Origin: JACVRW01 sp963837445 | GTDB taxonomy: Bacteria; Actinomycetota; Thermoleophilia; Solirubrobacterales; Thermoleophilaceae | Direction: 5' to 3' | Assembly: GCA_963837445.1 (NCBI GenBank) | Contig: CAWINK010000016.1 | Span: 372,001-436,000 of the forward strand | Length of the DNA stretch: 64,000 nucleotides | In this document: in pieces, positions 29,498 through 38,700 of the stretch | Layout of the letters: every line of letters starts with the position of its first letter | How positions within the stretch are numbered: position 1 is the first letter of the stretch | Notes under the pieces: generated by a model | Told to the model about the DNA's origin: nothing | What the model saw: only the letters and a program-made list of their open reading frames with translations | Databases searched by the model: none | Position numbers and translations under genes: made by a program

Positions 29498-30196
29498 ATG
29501 TTTGAGCGCTACAGGAATCGATTGGATCGCCGCGACCGCGACGACCACGCCCACGACAGCGGCGGGGTTGCGACCGCCACACGCCGCGACACGGACGGCA
29601 ACGGAGTGGTCGAGGACCGCCCGGTGGCGACTAAGCCAGCGACGCGCGAGACCGTGCGCGACATGCGTGCTCGTCAGCGCGCGGAGTACGGAGGGCTCAA
29701 CTGGGGCTCGGCCTTCTTCGGCTGGCTGGTTGCGGTGGGCATGGCGGCGATCCTGCTCGGACTGCTGAGCGCGGCCGGAGCGGCCTTCGGCCTCAGCGAT
29801 GTCAGCGAGTCCGAGGTGAACTCGAACTCGGAGACGATCGGAATCGTGGGCGGCATTCTGCTGATCGCGACCCTCGTAGTCGCGTACTACTGCGGCGGGT
29901 ACGTGAGCGGGCGCATGTCGCGCTTCGACGGCGCACGCCAGGGCTTCGGCACCTGGGCGATCGGCATGGCCGTGACGATCGTGCTGGCCGTGGCGGGTGC
30001 GTTGTTCGGCGCGGAGTACAACATCTACGAGCGGCTGGGCCTTCCGCGCATCCCGGTAGACGAGGGCTCGCTGACGGCGGGCGCCGCGATCGTGCTTGTC
30101 GGGGTGGTGATCCTGGCCCTGCTCGCGGCGACGGGCGGCGGCAAGGCCGGTGAGCGCTACCACCGCAGGATCGACCGGTTCGCCTACAAGGACTGA
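29498..30196 (+). CDS. Hypothetical membrane protein (232 aa)
   Basis: A highly charged N-terminal 65 residues (RNRLDRRDRDDHAHD, ending ETVRDMRARQRAEYGG) precede four hydrophobic segments around residues 70-95, 112-132, 145-165 and 185-208. Two of these are AFFGWLVAVGMAAILLGLLS and AAIVLVGVVILALLAA. The last residues are basic and polar. I do not recognise a characterised family. It may be read from its own promoter rather than from the mce transcript. The 3' end overlaps the convergent menD end by 13 bases. Confidence 0.75.
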   Translation: MFERYRNRLDRRDRDDHAHDSGGVATATRRDTDGNGVVEDRPVATKPATRETVRDMRARQRAEYGGLNWGSAFFGWLVAVGMAAILLGLLSAAGAAFGLSDVSESEVNSNSETIGIVGGILLIATLVVAYYCGGYVSGRMSRFDGARQGFGTWAIGMAVTIVLAVAGALFGAEYNIYERLGLPRIPVDEGSLTAGAAIVLVGVVILALLAATGGGKAGERYHRRIDRFAYKD

Positions 30197-31827
30197 GCGA
30201 CCCGCTCCACCAACTCACGGTGGAGCGCCACGTTCTGGCGGCGGTCAGTCCGGATCTCTCTGATCCCGGGCCAGAGCGCCGCCAGCTCGACCGCCTCTGA
30301 CGGGGTCGCGATGTGAGTCTCGTATGCGGCGGGGTCGGCGTGCTCGGCCACGGGCAGGAAGTCGAAGATCCCGCCGCCGCCGTTGTTCACGCAGACGATC
30401 TCGAGGTTCACGCCGGCCCGGCGCGCCGCCAACAGGCCGCCGGCGTCGTGCTGCAGCGCCAGCTCCCCGATCAGCACCCAGGTGGGCAGGCCGCTCGCGA
30501 TGGATGCACCCATGGCCGACGAGACCACGCCGTCGATTCCGTTCGCGCCGCGGTTGGCGAGGAAGCGCAGCCGCTTGGACGACTGGGGGAAGTACGCCTC
30601 GACATCGCGAATCGGCATCGAGGAGCTCACCCACACGAGCGCGTCGTCGGGCACGTCAACGGTCGCGAGGCGCTTGCCCTCGAAGCCGTCGGGAGCCGCC
30701 TCGAGCGCGTGCCAGACCTTGGCGTCCGCCTCGCGCCAGCCGGCGAGCCAGGCCTCCTCGGGCACCGCGGACCTCATCTCGACCGCGGACGCGAGGGCAT
30801 CGAGGGTCGGCGCGGCCGCCGCTTGTAGCACCAGCTCCGCGCGCCTCGTGGGCTCATGCCACGCGCCATGCGGGTCAATCACGATCTGTGACGACGCCGC
30901 GACAAATGCTCGGAGCGGCTTCGACGTGGGCATGTCGCCCACGCGAAGCACGAGCCCGGGGGCCCTGTTCGCCGCGAACCGGTCGATGCGCAGGAGCACG
31001 TCGTAGTGGGCGATCACGTGCGAGCGGTCGTGCTCGCCGCATCTCACGCCGGAGGTCGGCTCCGCGAGCAGGGGCCAGCCCGTCTGGGCAGCGAGGCGCG
31101 CGGCCTGTTCTGCGATTCGCTCATGGGTGGGGCCGCACACGATCACCCCGCGAGGCTCCGCCGCGATGCGCTCGGCCAGGGCGTGCACATCGTCGGAATG
31201 CGGTGCGCTCGCGTGCTCACGCAGCTCGGTCCACGGGCGGGCGTCCTCGCGGCCCCGCCAGTCGGCCGGGTCGAGCTGCTCCGGGGCCGGCGCCAGCGGC
31301 TCGCGCAGCGGGAAATTGAGGTGGACGGGCCCGGGGCGCCCGCCCGCGGCCGTCCAGTACGCACGACAGGCGAGGGCGCGGTGATGGATGGCCGTCTCGC
31401 GGCCGGGGTCGTGGGTGCCCACCTCCGCGAACCACTTCGCGGCACTGCCGTAGAGCTTGATCTGGTCGATCGCCTGCCCGGCGCCCACCTCGCGGAGCTC
31501 CGGCGGCCGGTCGGCGCTCAGCACGATCAGCGGCACGCGCGCCTCCCAGGCCTCGACCACGGCCGGGTGGAGGTTCGCCGCCGCGGTGCCGGAGGTGCAG
31601 GTCACGGCCACCGGCCGCCCGCTCGCCTTCGCCATCCCGAGAGCCACGAATCCGGCCGAGCGCTCGTCGAGCACGGACACCGCCTGGACTCCGTCCTGGG
31701 CCGCGAGCGTGAGCGCGAGCGGCGCGTTCCGCGACCCGGGACAGGTCACCGCATGCCGCATCCCACAGCGGTAGAGCTCTTCGACGAAGGCCTGGAGCGG
31801 CGCGTAGGTGCGGTTGATCGGGATCAT
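30184..31827 (-). CDS. menD: SEPHCHC synthase MenD
   Basis: TPP-dependent enzyme that joins isochorismate and 2-oxoglutarate in menaquinone synthesis. From the ATG at 31827 the protein is 547 residues (MIPINRTYAPLQAFVEELYR). MenD signatures are HAVTCPGSRNAPLALTLA, the glutamate region LDERSAGFVALGMAKASGR, GTAAANLHPAVVEAW, and a C-terminal TPP region with LIGELALQHDAGGLL and VCVNNGGGGIFDFLP. A longer upstream reading frame is ignored because it has no family match. Only 9 bases separate its start codon from that of the divergent menH. Confidence 0.95.
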   Translation of the reverse strand: MIPINRTYAPLQAFVEELYRCGMRHAVTCPGSRNAPLALTLAAQDGVQAVSVLDERSAGFVALGMAKASGRPVAVTCTSGTAAANLHPAVVEAWEARVPLIVLSADRPPELREVGAGQAIDQIKLYGSAAKWFAEVGTHDPGRETAIHHRALACRAYWTAAGGRPGPVHLNFPLREPLAPAPEQLDPADWRGREDARPWTELREHASAPHSDDVHALAERIAAEPRGVIVCGPTHERIAEQAARLAAQTGWPLLAEPTSGVRCGEHDRSHVIAHYDVLLRIDRFAANRAPGLVLRVGDMPTSKPLRAFVAASSQIVIDPHGAWHEPTRRAELVLQAAAAPTLDALASAVEMRSAVPEEAWLAGWREADAKVWHALEAAPDGFEGKRLATVDVPDDALVWVSSSMPIRDVEAYFPQSSKRLRFLANRGANGIDGVVSSAMGASIASGLPTWVLIGELALQHDAGGLLAARRAGVNLEIVCVNNGGGGIFDFLPVAEHADPAAYETHIATPSEAVELAALWPGIREIRTDRRQNVALHRELVERVAQSL

Positions 31828-31836
31828 GCTTGAGCG

Positions 31837-32538
31837 ATGGTGCTCTTCATCCCGGGCTTCATGCAGCGTGGCGACGCCTGGCGGCCGGTCGCGGAGCTCC
31901 TGCCTGAACGCTATCCGAGCCGGATGCTCGACCACGCTGAGCACACGTTCGAGGGCCGTCTGCGCGAGATCGGTGAGTCCGGGGCCGACGTGCTGGTGGG
32001 TTACTCGCTGGGTGGGCGGCTCGCGTTGCGCGCCGCCCTGCGCACGCCCGAGTCCTTCGCCGCTGTGGTGCTCGTGGGAACCACGGCCGGCATCGAGGAA
32101 GGCCCGCTGCGCGCCGCGCGTGCCGAGGCCGACGAGAAGCTCGCCTCGTGGATCGAGGCGATGCCGATCGAGGACATCGTCGGGCTCTGGGAGCGCCAGC
32201 CGCTGTTCGCCGACCAGTCCGACGCCCTCGTCGAGGCGCAGCGGCCGGGCCGGCTCTCACAGGACCCGCGCTCGCTCGCGCTGCTCCTGCGCACCGCCGG
32301 GCAGGGAGTGCTCGAGCCGGTGTGGCACGACCTGCGCGCCCTCGAGCTACCGCTGCTGGCGATCGCCGGCGTGCGCGACGACGGCTACACCCGCGCGGCC
32401 AAGCGGCTCGCGTCGACGGCCCCCCGGGGGCGCGCCGCCATCGTGGAGGAGGCCGGCCACGCGCCGCAGCTCCAGCAGCCGGCCACCGTGGCCGCGCTGA
32501 TTGCGGACTTCCTGGAAGAGACCGAACGGCACCATTGA
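31837..32538 (+). CDS. menH: SHCHC synthase MenH (alpha/beta hydrolase)
   Basis: Alpha/beta hydrolase-fold lyase that eliminates pyruvate from SEPHCHC. The 233-residue protein has the nucleophile elbow GYSLGGRLAL, with the Ser, an N-terminal FIPGFMQRG oxyanion region, and the catalytic His in EEAGHAPQLQQP. Position beside menD and menC supports MenH over other hydrolases. It is divergent from menD and convergent with menC. Upstream the closest -10-like box is CATGCT, 6 bases before ATG, which is weak. Confidence 0.88.
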   Translation: MVLFIPGFMQRGDAWRPVAELLPERYPSRMLDHAEHTFEGRLREIGESGADVLVGYSLGGRLALRAALRTPESFAAVVLVGTTAGIEEGPLRAARAEADEKLASWIEAMPIEDIVGLWERQPLFADQSDALVEAQRPGRLSQDPRSLALLLRTAGQGVLEPVWHDLRALELPLLAIAGVRDDGYTRAAKRLASTAPRGRAAIVEEAGHAPQLQQPATVAALIADFLEETERHH

Positions 32539-32559
32539 GGGCGGTTCGCCCGCGGCGCG

Positions 32560-32578
32560 TAGGACTGTCGGAGTCCTA
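32560..32578. terminator. Hairpin between convergent menH and menC
   Basis: TAGGACT, a 5-base loop and AGTCCTA form a perfect 7-bp stem between the two convergent genes. It could stop transcription from both sides. No long T-run follows, so efficiency is uncertain. The right arm contains the complement of the menC stop codon. Confidence 0.5.
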
Positions 32579-33598
32579 GGCGGCCAGCTCCGCCACCACG
32601 ACGTCCTCGAGCGCGCCCGGGTCGGGTGTCACGCCGAGGCCCGGCCCCGCCGGCACCGCGAGCGTGCCGTGACGAGGAAGGTCAAGCGCGCTGGCGAGCG
32701 GGGCGTCGAACAGCTGGAGCGTCGCGAGCCCGCACGCGAGCGTCACGTCCTCGGCGGCTGCGAGCTGGAGCGCGGCCGCGATTCCCCACGGGCCGTCGAG
32801 CGTGCTGGAGAGGAAGACACCCAGACCGTGATCACGCGCCTCGCGCAGCAGCTCGCGGGCGGGCTTGAAACCCCCGGTGGTCGCCAGCTTCACGTTCACG
32901 ACGTCGCACGCCTCGAGCTCCACCGCCCGGCGCAGCTCGCGCAGCGAGCTGATCGACTCGTCGGCCGCGATCGGCGTCGACACGCGCTGGCGCACCTCGG
33001 CCAGCTCCCGCAGCGACCCGCACGGCTGCTCCACGAGCTCGAGGTCGTGGTCCTCGATCGAGCGGATCGCGTGCACCGCGTCGTCGACCGACCACGCCCC
33101 GTTGGCGTCCACCCTCAGGGCCGGCCAGGGCCCGATTGCCTCGCGGACCGCGGCCACGCGCTCCAGGTCGTCGGGTAGCCCCACCTTGAGCTTGAAGCAC
33201 GCGTAGCCCTCGTTCAGGCCGGCCCGCGCCCGCTCGGCCACCTCGTCCGGCGGCCCGCCGGCCAGCGTCATGTTCACCGGCAGCGCGTCCTTGTGCGGCT
33301 CGGCCAGGGGGCGCTCCTCCTGGCGCGCGTGGAGGTCCAGCCGCGCGATCTCCTCGGCGGCACGCACCTGTGGAGGCCGGCGGCCGCCAGCGCCGGTGAG
33401 CGCCGCGAGGGCGTGCTCGAGCGGCACTCCGTCGTACGGCTCGAACGGGGCGGCCTCGCCGTAGCCGACGGTGCCGTCACGCGCCTCGAGGCGAAGCAGC
33501 AAGAGCTCGCGAGCAGAGACCACCGCGTTCGAGGTCACGAACGGCTCCTTCAGCGGGATCGATAGCCGGAGCACGGATCGCTCCACGCGCGCGCTCAC
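32576..33598 (-). CDS. menC: o-Succinylbenzoate synthase MenC
   Basis: Enolase-superfamily dehydratase that makes o-succinylbenzoate from SHCHC. The 340 residues show the superfamily catalytic set: FKLKVG with the Lys pair, RVDANGAWSVDD (Asp), LVEQPCGSL (Glu), IAADES (Asp) and VNVKLATTGGF (Lys). The GTG at 33598 overlaps the stop of menA (GTGA on the minus strand). The gene order menB-menA-menC reads as one operon. An alternative is an L-Ala-D/L-Glu epimerase, but the neighbours argue for MenC. Confidence 0.92.
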   Translation of the reverse strand: MSARVERSVLRLSIPLKEPFVTSNAVVSARELLLLRLEARDGTVGYGEAAPFEPYDGVPLEHALAALTGAGGRRPPQVRAAEEIARLDLHARQEERPLAEPHKDALPVNMTLAGGPPDEVAERARAGLNEGYACFKLKVGLPDDLERVAAVREAIGPWPALRVDANGAWSVDDAVHAIRSIEDHDLELVEQPCGSLRELAEVRQRVSTPIAADESISSLRELRRAVELEACDVVNVKLATTGGFKPARELLREARDHGLGVFLSSTLDGPWGIAAALQLAAAEDVTLACGLATLQLFDAPLASALDLPRHGTLAVPAGPGLGVTPDPGALEDVVVAELAA

Positions 33599-34466
33599 GA
33601 GAGCAGCACACCCCCGGCCAAGAGCAGCGAGTACACGGCCAGCAGGCGCCCCGTGGCGGCGAGCGCGCCGTTGAGCGCAGGTCCGTCGGTGCGGGTCCTC
33701 ACGGTGCGCACGAGCGGCGGCATCAGCGGAAGCGCGGCAAGCGGCAGGAGGAGCCAGGCGGACAGGGCCGGGACGAGCGCCACCGGGATCACGAACGCGA
33801 GCGCGACCATGGCCACGAACAGGATGCGAGCTCGTTCGCGGCCGAGCTTCACCGCCAGCGTGCGCTTGCCCGCGCGACGGTCGGTGTCGATGTCGCGCAC
33901 GTTGTTCACCACGAGGATCGCGGCCGCGAGCAGGCCCACGGGCACGCCCAGCGCCACGGCCTCCCAGCGCAGGTCCTCGGTCTGGACGAAGTACGAGCCC
34001 GCCACCGCCACCACGCCGAAGAACATGAACACGAACAGCTCCCCGAGCCCCTCGTATCCGTAGGGGCGCGGACCGCCGGTATAGAGAACGCCGGCCAGGA
34101 TCGAGGCCGCGCCCACCACCAGCAGCTCCCAGCCGGCGACGGCCGCGAGGTAGAGCCCGGCCGCCACCGCCACGCCGAACGCCACGTAGGTGCCCACGAG
34201 CACCCGGCGCGGAGGCATGAGGCCGCCGGCCGTGACCCTCACCGGGCCGAGCCGGTCCTCGGTGTCGGCGCCGCGCCGCGCGTCCGAGTAGTCGTTCGAG
34301 AGGTTCGTGCCGATCTGGATGAAGACGCTGCCGAGCATCGCGGCCACGAACGGGAGCGCGCGGAAGGTGTCCTCGGACCCGGCCAGCGCCGTTCCCACCA
34401 GCACCGGCGCAATCGCGGCGGGCAGCGTCCGCGGCCGCGCCGCGAGCAGCCAGAGGCGCAGGTGGC

Positions 34467-34470
<4 letters not shown>
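33595..34470 (-). CDS. menA: 1,4-dihydroxy-2-naphthoate polyprenyltransferase MenA
   Basis: UbiA-family integral membrane prenyltransferase that attaches the isoprenoid tail to DHNA. The 291-residue protein has about eight hydrophobic segments. The first Asp-rich motif is NLSNDYSDARRGADTED and the second is VVNNVRDIDTDRRAGKRT. WLLAARPRTLPAAIAPVLVG is the typical MenA start. A TTG at 34470 overlaps the menB stop (TTGA), while the long open frame upstream of it is a shadow of menB. Its stop overlaps the menC start. Confidence 0.93.
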
Positions 34471-35312
<842 letters not shown>

Positions 35313-35321
35313 GCGGGCCGT

Positions 35322-35327
35322 AGGTTA
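35322..35327 (-). promoter_or_regulatory. Putative -10 box of menBAC
   Basis: TAACCT on the minus strand is 9 bases before the menB ATG, giving a leaderless or nearly leaderless operon transcript. Confidence 0.45.
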
Positions 35328-35346
35328 GTTGCGCCGGAGAGCTGCG

Positions 35347-35835
35347 CTACCGCTGCCGTTCGCCCGCAGACACGGCCGCGCCTCCGAATCGCCGCCGCAG
35401 CCGCCGGTGGCGGTGGCGGAAGAGGGCGCCGACGATCGGGCGGGCCACGCGCCGCGGCACGAGCAGGCGCGGTTCGAAGCTGAGCCGGTCGCGCAGCATG
35501 CACGCGCCGTCGCCGTCCGGGTCGATCCAGCGCTCGTGCTCCCACACGCGCATGCTGAGCATCCGCGAGCGCTCGTGGAATCCGCGGCCGGGCTCCAGCT
35601 CGATCAGCGTGATGTCGTCGTAGTCCACGGGCACCACGCCGAACAGCAGCACCCAGCTGCGAAAGATGCGCTCGCCGAGTCGCACCTCAGACGGGTCCAG
35701 CGAGCGCAGGTCGCGCGGCGCGGTCATCCGCAGGAGCGGACGCAGCTCGTCGTTCACGCCGTCGAACGACGAGGCGTGCTCCCATACTCGGCCGGCTGGG
35801 GCGTCCAGTCTCGATGTCACGCAAACGGGCTCCAT
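35347..35835 (-). CDS. SRPBCC-like hypothetical protein
   Basis: A 162-residue protein starting MEPVCVTSRLDAPAGRVWEH. That opening, then SWVLLFGVVPVDYDDITLIEL and GFHERSRMLSMRVWEHERWI, has the pattern of the START/SRPBCC fold with a C-terminal Arg-rich tail (HRHRRLRRRF). The function is unknown. The ATG at 35835 is preferred to an upstream start; it lies 16 bases from the divergent ilvC ATG. It is unrelated to the neighbouring men genes by sequence. Confidence 0.7.
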   Translation of the reverse strand: MEPVCVTSRLDAPAGRVWEHASSFDGVNDELRPLLRMTAPRDLRSLDPSEVRLGERIFRSWVLLFGVVPVDYDDITLIELEPGRGFHERSRMLSMRVWEHERWIDPDGDGACMLRDRLSFEPRLLVPRRVARPIVGALFRHRHRRLRRRFGGAAVSAGERQR

Positions 35836-35841
35836 TAAGCT
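35836..35841 (+). promoter_or_regulatory. Putative -10 box of ilvC
   Basis: TAAGCT precedes the ilvC ATG by 10 bases. It abuts the start codon of the divergent gene, so regulation of the two may interact. Confidence 0.45.
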
Positions 35842-35851
35842 CTCGCGCCTC

Positions 35852-36841
35852 ATGATCTACGACAAGGACGCCGATCTTTCCAAGCTCGACGGCAAGACCG
35901 TGGCCATCCTCGGCTATGGCTCCCAGGGACACGCCCACGCGCTCAACCTGAAGGACTCGGGCGTGAACGTGCTGGTGGGGCTGCGGGAGGACTCGTCCTC
36001 GGTGGAGAAGGCGAAGGCCGACGGGCTGCGTGTGGCGTCGATCGCGGATGCCGCCAGCGAGGGCGACGTGGTGATGGTGCTGCTTCCCGACGAGCAGCAG
36101 GCCCAGGTCTGGGAGAGCGAGATCCGCGACGGGATCGCGCCGGGCAACCTCGTGATGTTCGCCCACGGCTTCTCGATCCACTTCGACCAGATCGATCCCG
36201 GGCCCGAGGTGGACGTGGGGATGGCGGCGCCGAAGGGCCCCGGGCACCTGGTCCGGCGCCAGTTCGTGGACGGGAACGGCGTGCCCGGGCTCGTGGCGAT
36301 CCACCAGGACGCGAGCGGCTCCGCACGCGACATGGTGCTGGCCTACGCCCGCGGCATCGGCTGCACGCGCGCCGGCGTGATCGAGACCACGTTCAAGGAC
36401 GAGACGGAGACCGACCTGTTCGGCGAGCAGGCGGTGCTCTGCGGAGGAGTCACGGAGCTGGTGCGCGCCGGCTACGAGACGCTCGTGGACGCCGGCTACG
36501 ACCCGCGGCTCGCGTACTTCGAGTGCCTGCACGAGCTGAAGCTGATCGTGGACCTGATGTACGAGAAGGGCATCAGCGGCATGCGCTACTCGATCTCGAA
36601 CACGGCGGAGTACGGTGACCTCACGCGCGGGAAGCGGATCATCGGCGAGCCGACGCGAGAGGCCATGAAGCAGATCCTGGGAGAGATCCAGTCGGGGGAC
36701 TTCGCGCGCGAGTGGATCGCGGAGAACAAGGCTGGCCAGGAGAACTTCATGCGCATGCGCGAGGAGCAGAAGGACCACCAGGTCGAGCGCGAGGGCAAGG
36801 AGCTGCGCGCGATGATGGACTGGATCGACACGGAGTTCTGA
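35852..36841 (+). CDS. ilvC: Ketol-acid reductoisomerase (NADP+)
   Basis: IlvC isomerises and reduces acetolactate or acetohydroxybutyrate. The 329-residue class I enzyme begins MIYDKDADLSKLDGKTVAIL. It has the NADPH site GYGSQGHAHALNL, the LRE...SSS NADP phosphate loop, the APKGPGHLVRR motif and the metal ligands in DETETDLFGEQAVLCGG and ECLHELKLIVDLMYE. The open frame upstream of the ATG has no family match. It lies far from ilvBN but has its own promoter-like box. The next gene starts on the last base of its stop. Confidence 0.97.
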   Translation: MIYDKDADLSKLDGKTVAILGYGSQGHAHALNLKDSGVNVLVGLREDSSSVEKAKADGLRVASIADAASEGDVVMVLLPDEQQAQVWESEIRDGIAPGNLVMFAHGFSIHFDQIDPGPEVDVGMAAPKGPGHLVRRQFVDGNGVPGLVAIHQDASGSARDMVLAYARGIGCTRAGVIETTFKDETETDLFGEQAVLCGGVTELVRAGYETLVDAGYDPRLAYFECLHELKLIVDLMYEKGISGMRYSISNTAEYGDLTRGKRIIGEPTREAMKQILGEIQSGDFAREWIAENKAGQENFMRMREEQKDHQVEREGKELRAMMDWIDTEF

Positions 36842-37500
36842 TGGAGGAGAGGAGCGGCGACAGGGAGGACCAGGGTTTCCTCCCACCGGAGCCGGCTGGC
36901 CCCGAGCCCGAGCTCGGTGACCGCCCACCGCAGGCTCCGCCGCCGCCCCCACTGCCGCAGGCCCCGCCGCCGCAGTCGACCTACGGGTATCCGCCGCCTC
37001 CGCCGGGTTACGGCCAGCCACCGCCGCCCGGCCAGGCCTACCCGCCACCGCCGCCCGGCCAGGCCTACCCGCCACCGCCGCCCGGCCAGGCCTACCCGCC
37101 ACCGCCCGGCTACGCCTATCCGCCTCAGCCGTGGGGCTATCCCCAGCAGCCGCCCGTGCCGGACAACGGGCAGGCCGTGGCGGGCTTCGTCTTCTCGCTC
37201 GTGGCAGTCGGGCTGCTCGTCATCTCCGCCGGACTGTCCACGATCGTCTCGATTGGCTGCGCGATCGTCGGGATCATCTGCTCGCGGAACGGAAAGAAGA
37301 AGGTCGATGCGGGGGAGACCCCGAAGCACCGCGGCCTGGCGCAGGCGGGGTACATCATCGGCTGGGTGAGCCTCGGGCTCTCGATCCTCGCGACGATCGC
37401 GTGGATCCTTGTGATCGTGATCGCCGCGACAGAGGACAGCTCGGATAGTGAGCCCCTGTTCGAGAGCGTGCGCGCGGCGGCGCGGATCATCGGGGGCTGA
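36841..37500 (+). CDS. DUF4190-like membrane protein with proline-rich N terminus
   Basis: A 219-residue protein with a start that shares the A of the ilvC stop. The first 110 residues are disordered and rich in Pro, Gly, Gln and Tyr, with a PPPGQAYPP unit repeated three times. Two hydrophobic segments follow (VAGFVFSLVAVGLLVISAG with SIGCAIVGIICS, and GWVSLGLSILATIAWILVIV), typical of DUF4190 proteins. These small proteins are common in actinobacteria and their role is unclear. Translation may be coupled to ilvC, although the function seems unrelated. Confidence 0.8.
   Translation: MEERSGDREDQGFLPPEPAGPEPELGDRPPQAPPPPPLPQAPPPQSTYGYPPPPPGYGQPPPPGQAYPPPPPGQAYPPPPPGQAYPPPPGYAYPPQPWGYPQQPPVPDNGQAVAGFVFSLVAVGLLVISAGLSTIVSIGCAIVGIICSRNGKKKVDAGETPKHRGLAQAGYIIGWVSLGLSILATIAWILVIVIAATEDSSDSEPLFESVRAAARIIGG
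37021..37101 (+). repeat. Three tandem 27-base repeats
   Basis: Three consecutive identical 27-base units begin at 37021, 37048 and 37075. Each encodes PPPGQAYPP in the disordered part of the DUF4190-like protein. Identical DNA, not just identical amino acids, implies recent slippage or unequal recombination. Confidence 0.9.
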
Positions 37501-37503
37501 CGC

Positions 37504-37509
37504 TATTCT
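37504..37509 (+). promoter_or_regulatory. Putative -10 box of the aminotransferase-serA operon
   Basis: TATTCT lies 9 bases before the GTG at 37519, in the 18-base gap after the DUF4190-like gene. Confidence 0.45.
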
Positions 37510-37518
37510 CGGCCGTTC

Positions 37519-38700
37519 GTGCCGAACCCCTACGTGAAGCAGTATCTGATGACCGCCGGCCCGACGCCGCTGCCTCCCGCCGTATCGCAGGTGATGGCCG
37601 AGCCGATGGTCTACCACCGGGCGCCGGCCTTCGTGGAGGTCTACGCGCGTGTCCTGAAGCGCCTCAAGCACCTGTTCGGGACCCAGAACGAGGTGCAGGT
37701 CTTCACGGCGTCCGGGAGCGGGGCGCTCGAGTCCGCGGTCGCGAACCTCGTGCGGCCCGGGGAGCCGACCCTGGTGGCGTCGTGCGGCAAGTTCGGCGAG
37801 CGCTGGTTCGAGCTCTGCGAGGCCTACGGCGCCGAGACGATCCACTGGGAGACCGAGTGGGGCCGCAAGGTCGATCCCGGCGAGCTCGACCGGCTGCTGA
37901 GCGAGAACGATCGCGTCGAGCTGGTCTTCACCACCTTCTCCGAGACGTCCACCGGCGTGGTGAACGACATCCGCGAGCTGACCGAGGTCGCGCACAAGCA
38001 CGGCGCCCTGATCGCGGTGGACGCGGTCTCCGGGCTCGGCGCGGTTCCGCTCCCGCAGGACGGGTGGGGCGTGGACGTGGTGGTGGCCGGGTCGCAGAAG
38101 GCGCTGATGGCGCCGCCGGGGCTCAGCTTCGCCAGCGCGAACGATGCGGCCCTCGCCCGCGCGCGCGGCATTCCGGGCCGGCGCTACTACTTCGACTGGG
38201 AGCGCACAGTGAGCGGCCAGCGCAAGGATCCGCCGGACAGCCCGTTCACGCCGGCGGTGGGCCTCGTCAAGGCACTCGACGTGGCGCTCGGGATGATCGA
38301 GAACGAGGGCCTCGAGCAGGTCTATGAGCGGCACGCGCTGTTGGGACGCGCCACGCGCGAGGCGGCCAGGGCACTCGACCTCGAGCTGCTCGGCGGTGCT
38401 CCCGACGACAACGCCAACGTCGTGACCGCAATGCTCCTTCCCGACGGGATCGACGGTGGCAGCGTCCCGAAGCTGATGCGCGACAAGTTCGGCGTGACCA
38501 TCGCGGGCGGCCAGGGCAAGCTGAAGGGCAAGATCGCCCGCGTCGCCCACTGCGGCTACTTCGGCGCCTTCGACATCATCGTGACGGTCTCGGCGCTCGA
38601 GATGGCGCTGCGGGAGCTCGGCCACGAGGTCGAGCCGGGCGCGGGCGTGGCGGCCGCGCAGCGCGTCTTCTCCGACGCGGGCGTCGCAATCCACGCGTGA
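37519..38700 (+). CDS. Class V aminotransferase (alanine-glyoxylate/serine family)
   Basis: PLP-dependent enzyme of 393 residues. The N-terminal TAGPTPLPPAVSQVMAEPMVYHR and the PLP lysine region VVVAGSQKALMAPPGLSF identify the serine-pyruvate/alanine-glyoxylate/phosphoserine aminotransferase group. Other expected segments are VFTASGSGALESA, DAVSGLGAVPLP and the C-terminal VRVAHCGY-like IARVAHCGYFGAFD. Its stop overlaps the serA start (GTGA), so it may act with SerA as the transaminase of serine synthesis; a glyoxylate role is also possible. The sequence alone cannot decide. Confidence 0.88.
   Translation: MPNPYVKQYLMTAGPTPLPPAVSQVMAEPMVYHRAPAFVEVYARVLKRLKHLFGTQNEVQVFTASGSGALESAVANLVRPGEPTLVASCGKFGERWFELCEAYGAETIHWETEWGRKVDPGELDRLLSENDRVELVFTTFSETSTGVVNDIRELTEVAHKHGALIAVDAVSGLGAVPLPQDGWGVDVVVAGSQKALMAPPGLSFASANDAALARARGIPGRRYYFDWERTVSGQRKDPPDSPFTPAVGLVKALDVALGMIENEGLEQVYERHALLGRATREAARALDLELLGGAPDDNANVVTAMLLPDGIDGGSVPKLMRDKFGVTIAGGQGKLKGKIARVAHCGYFGAFDIIVTVSALEMALRELGHEVEPGAGVAAAQRVFSDAGVAIHA

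Noticed and set aside
36586..38694. 702-codon open frame on the minus strand
   Set aside because: It spans ilvC, the DUF4190-like gene and the aminotransferase, all of which have clear family motifs on the plus strand. Long antisense frames are expected at this GC content, and no recognisable protein domain is present.
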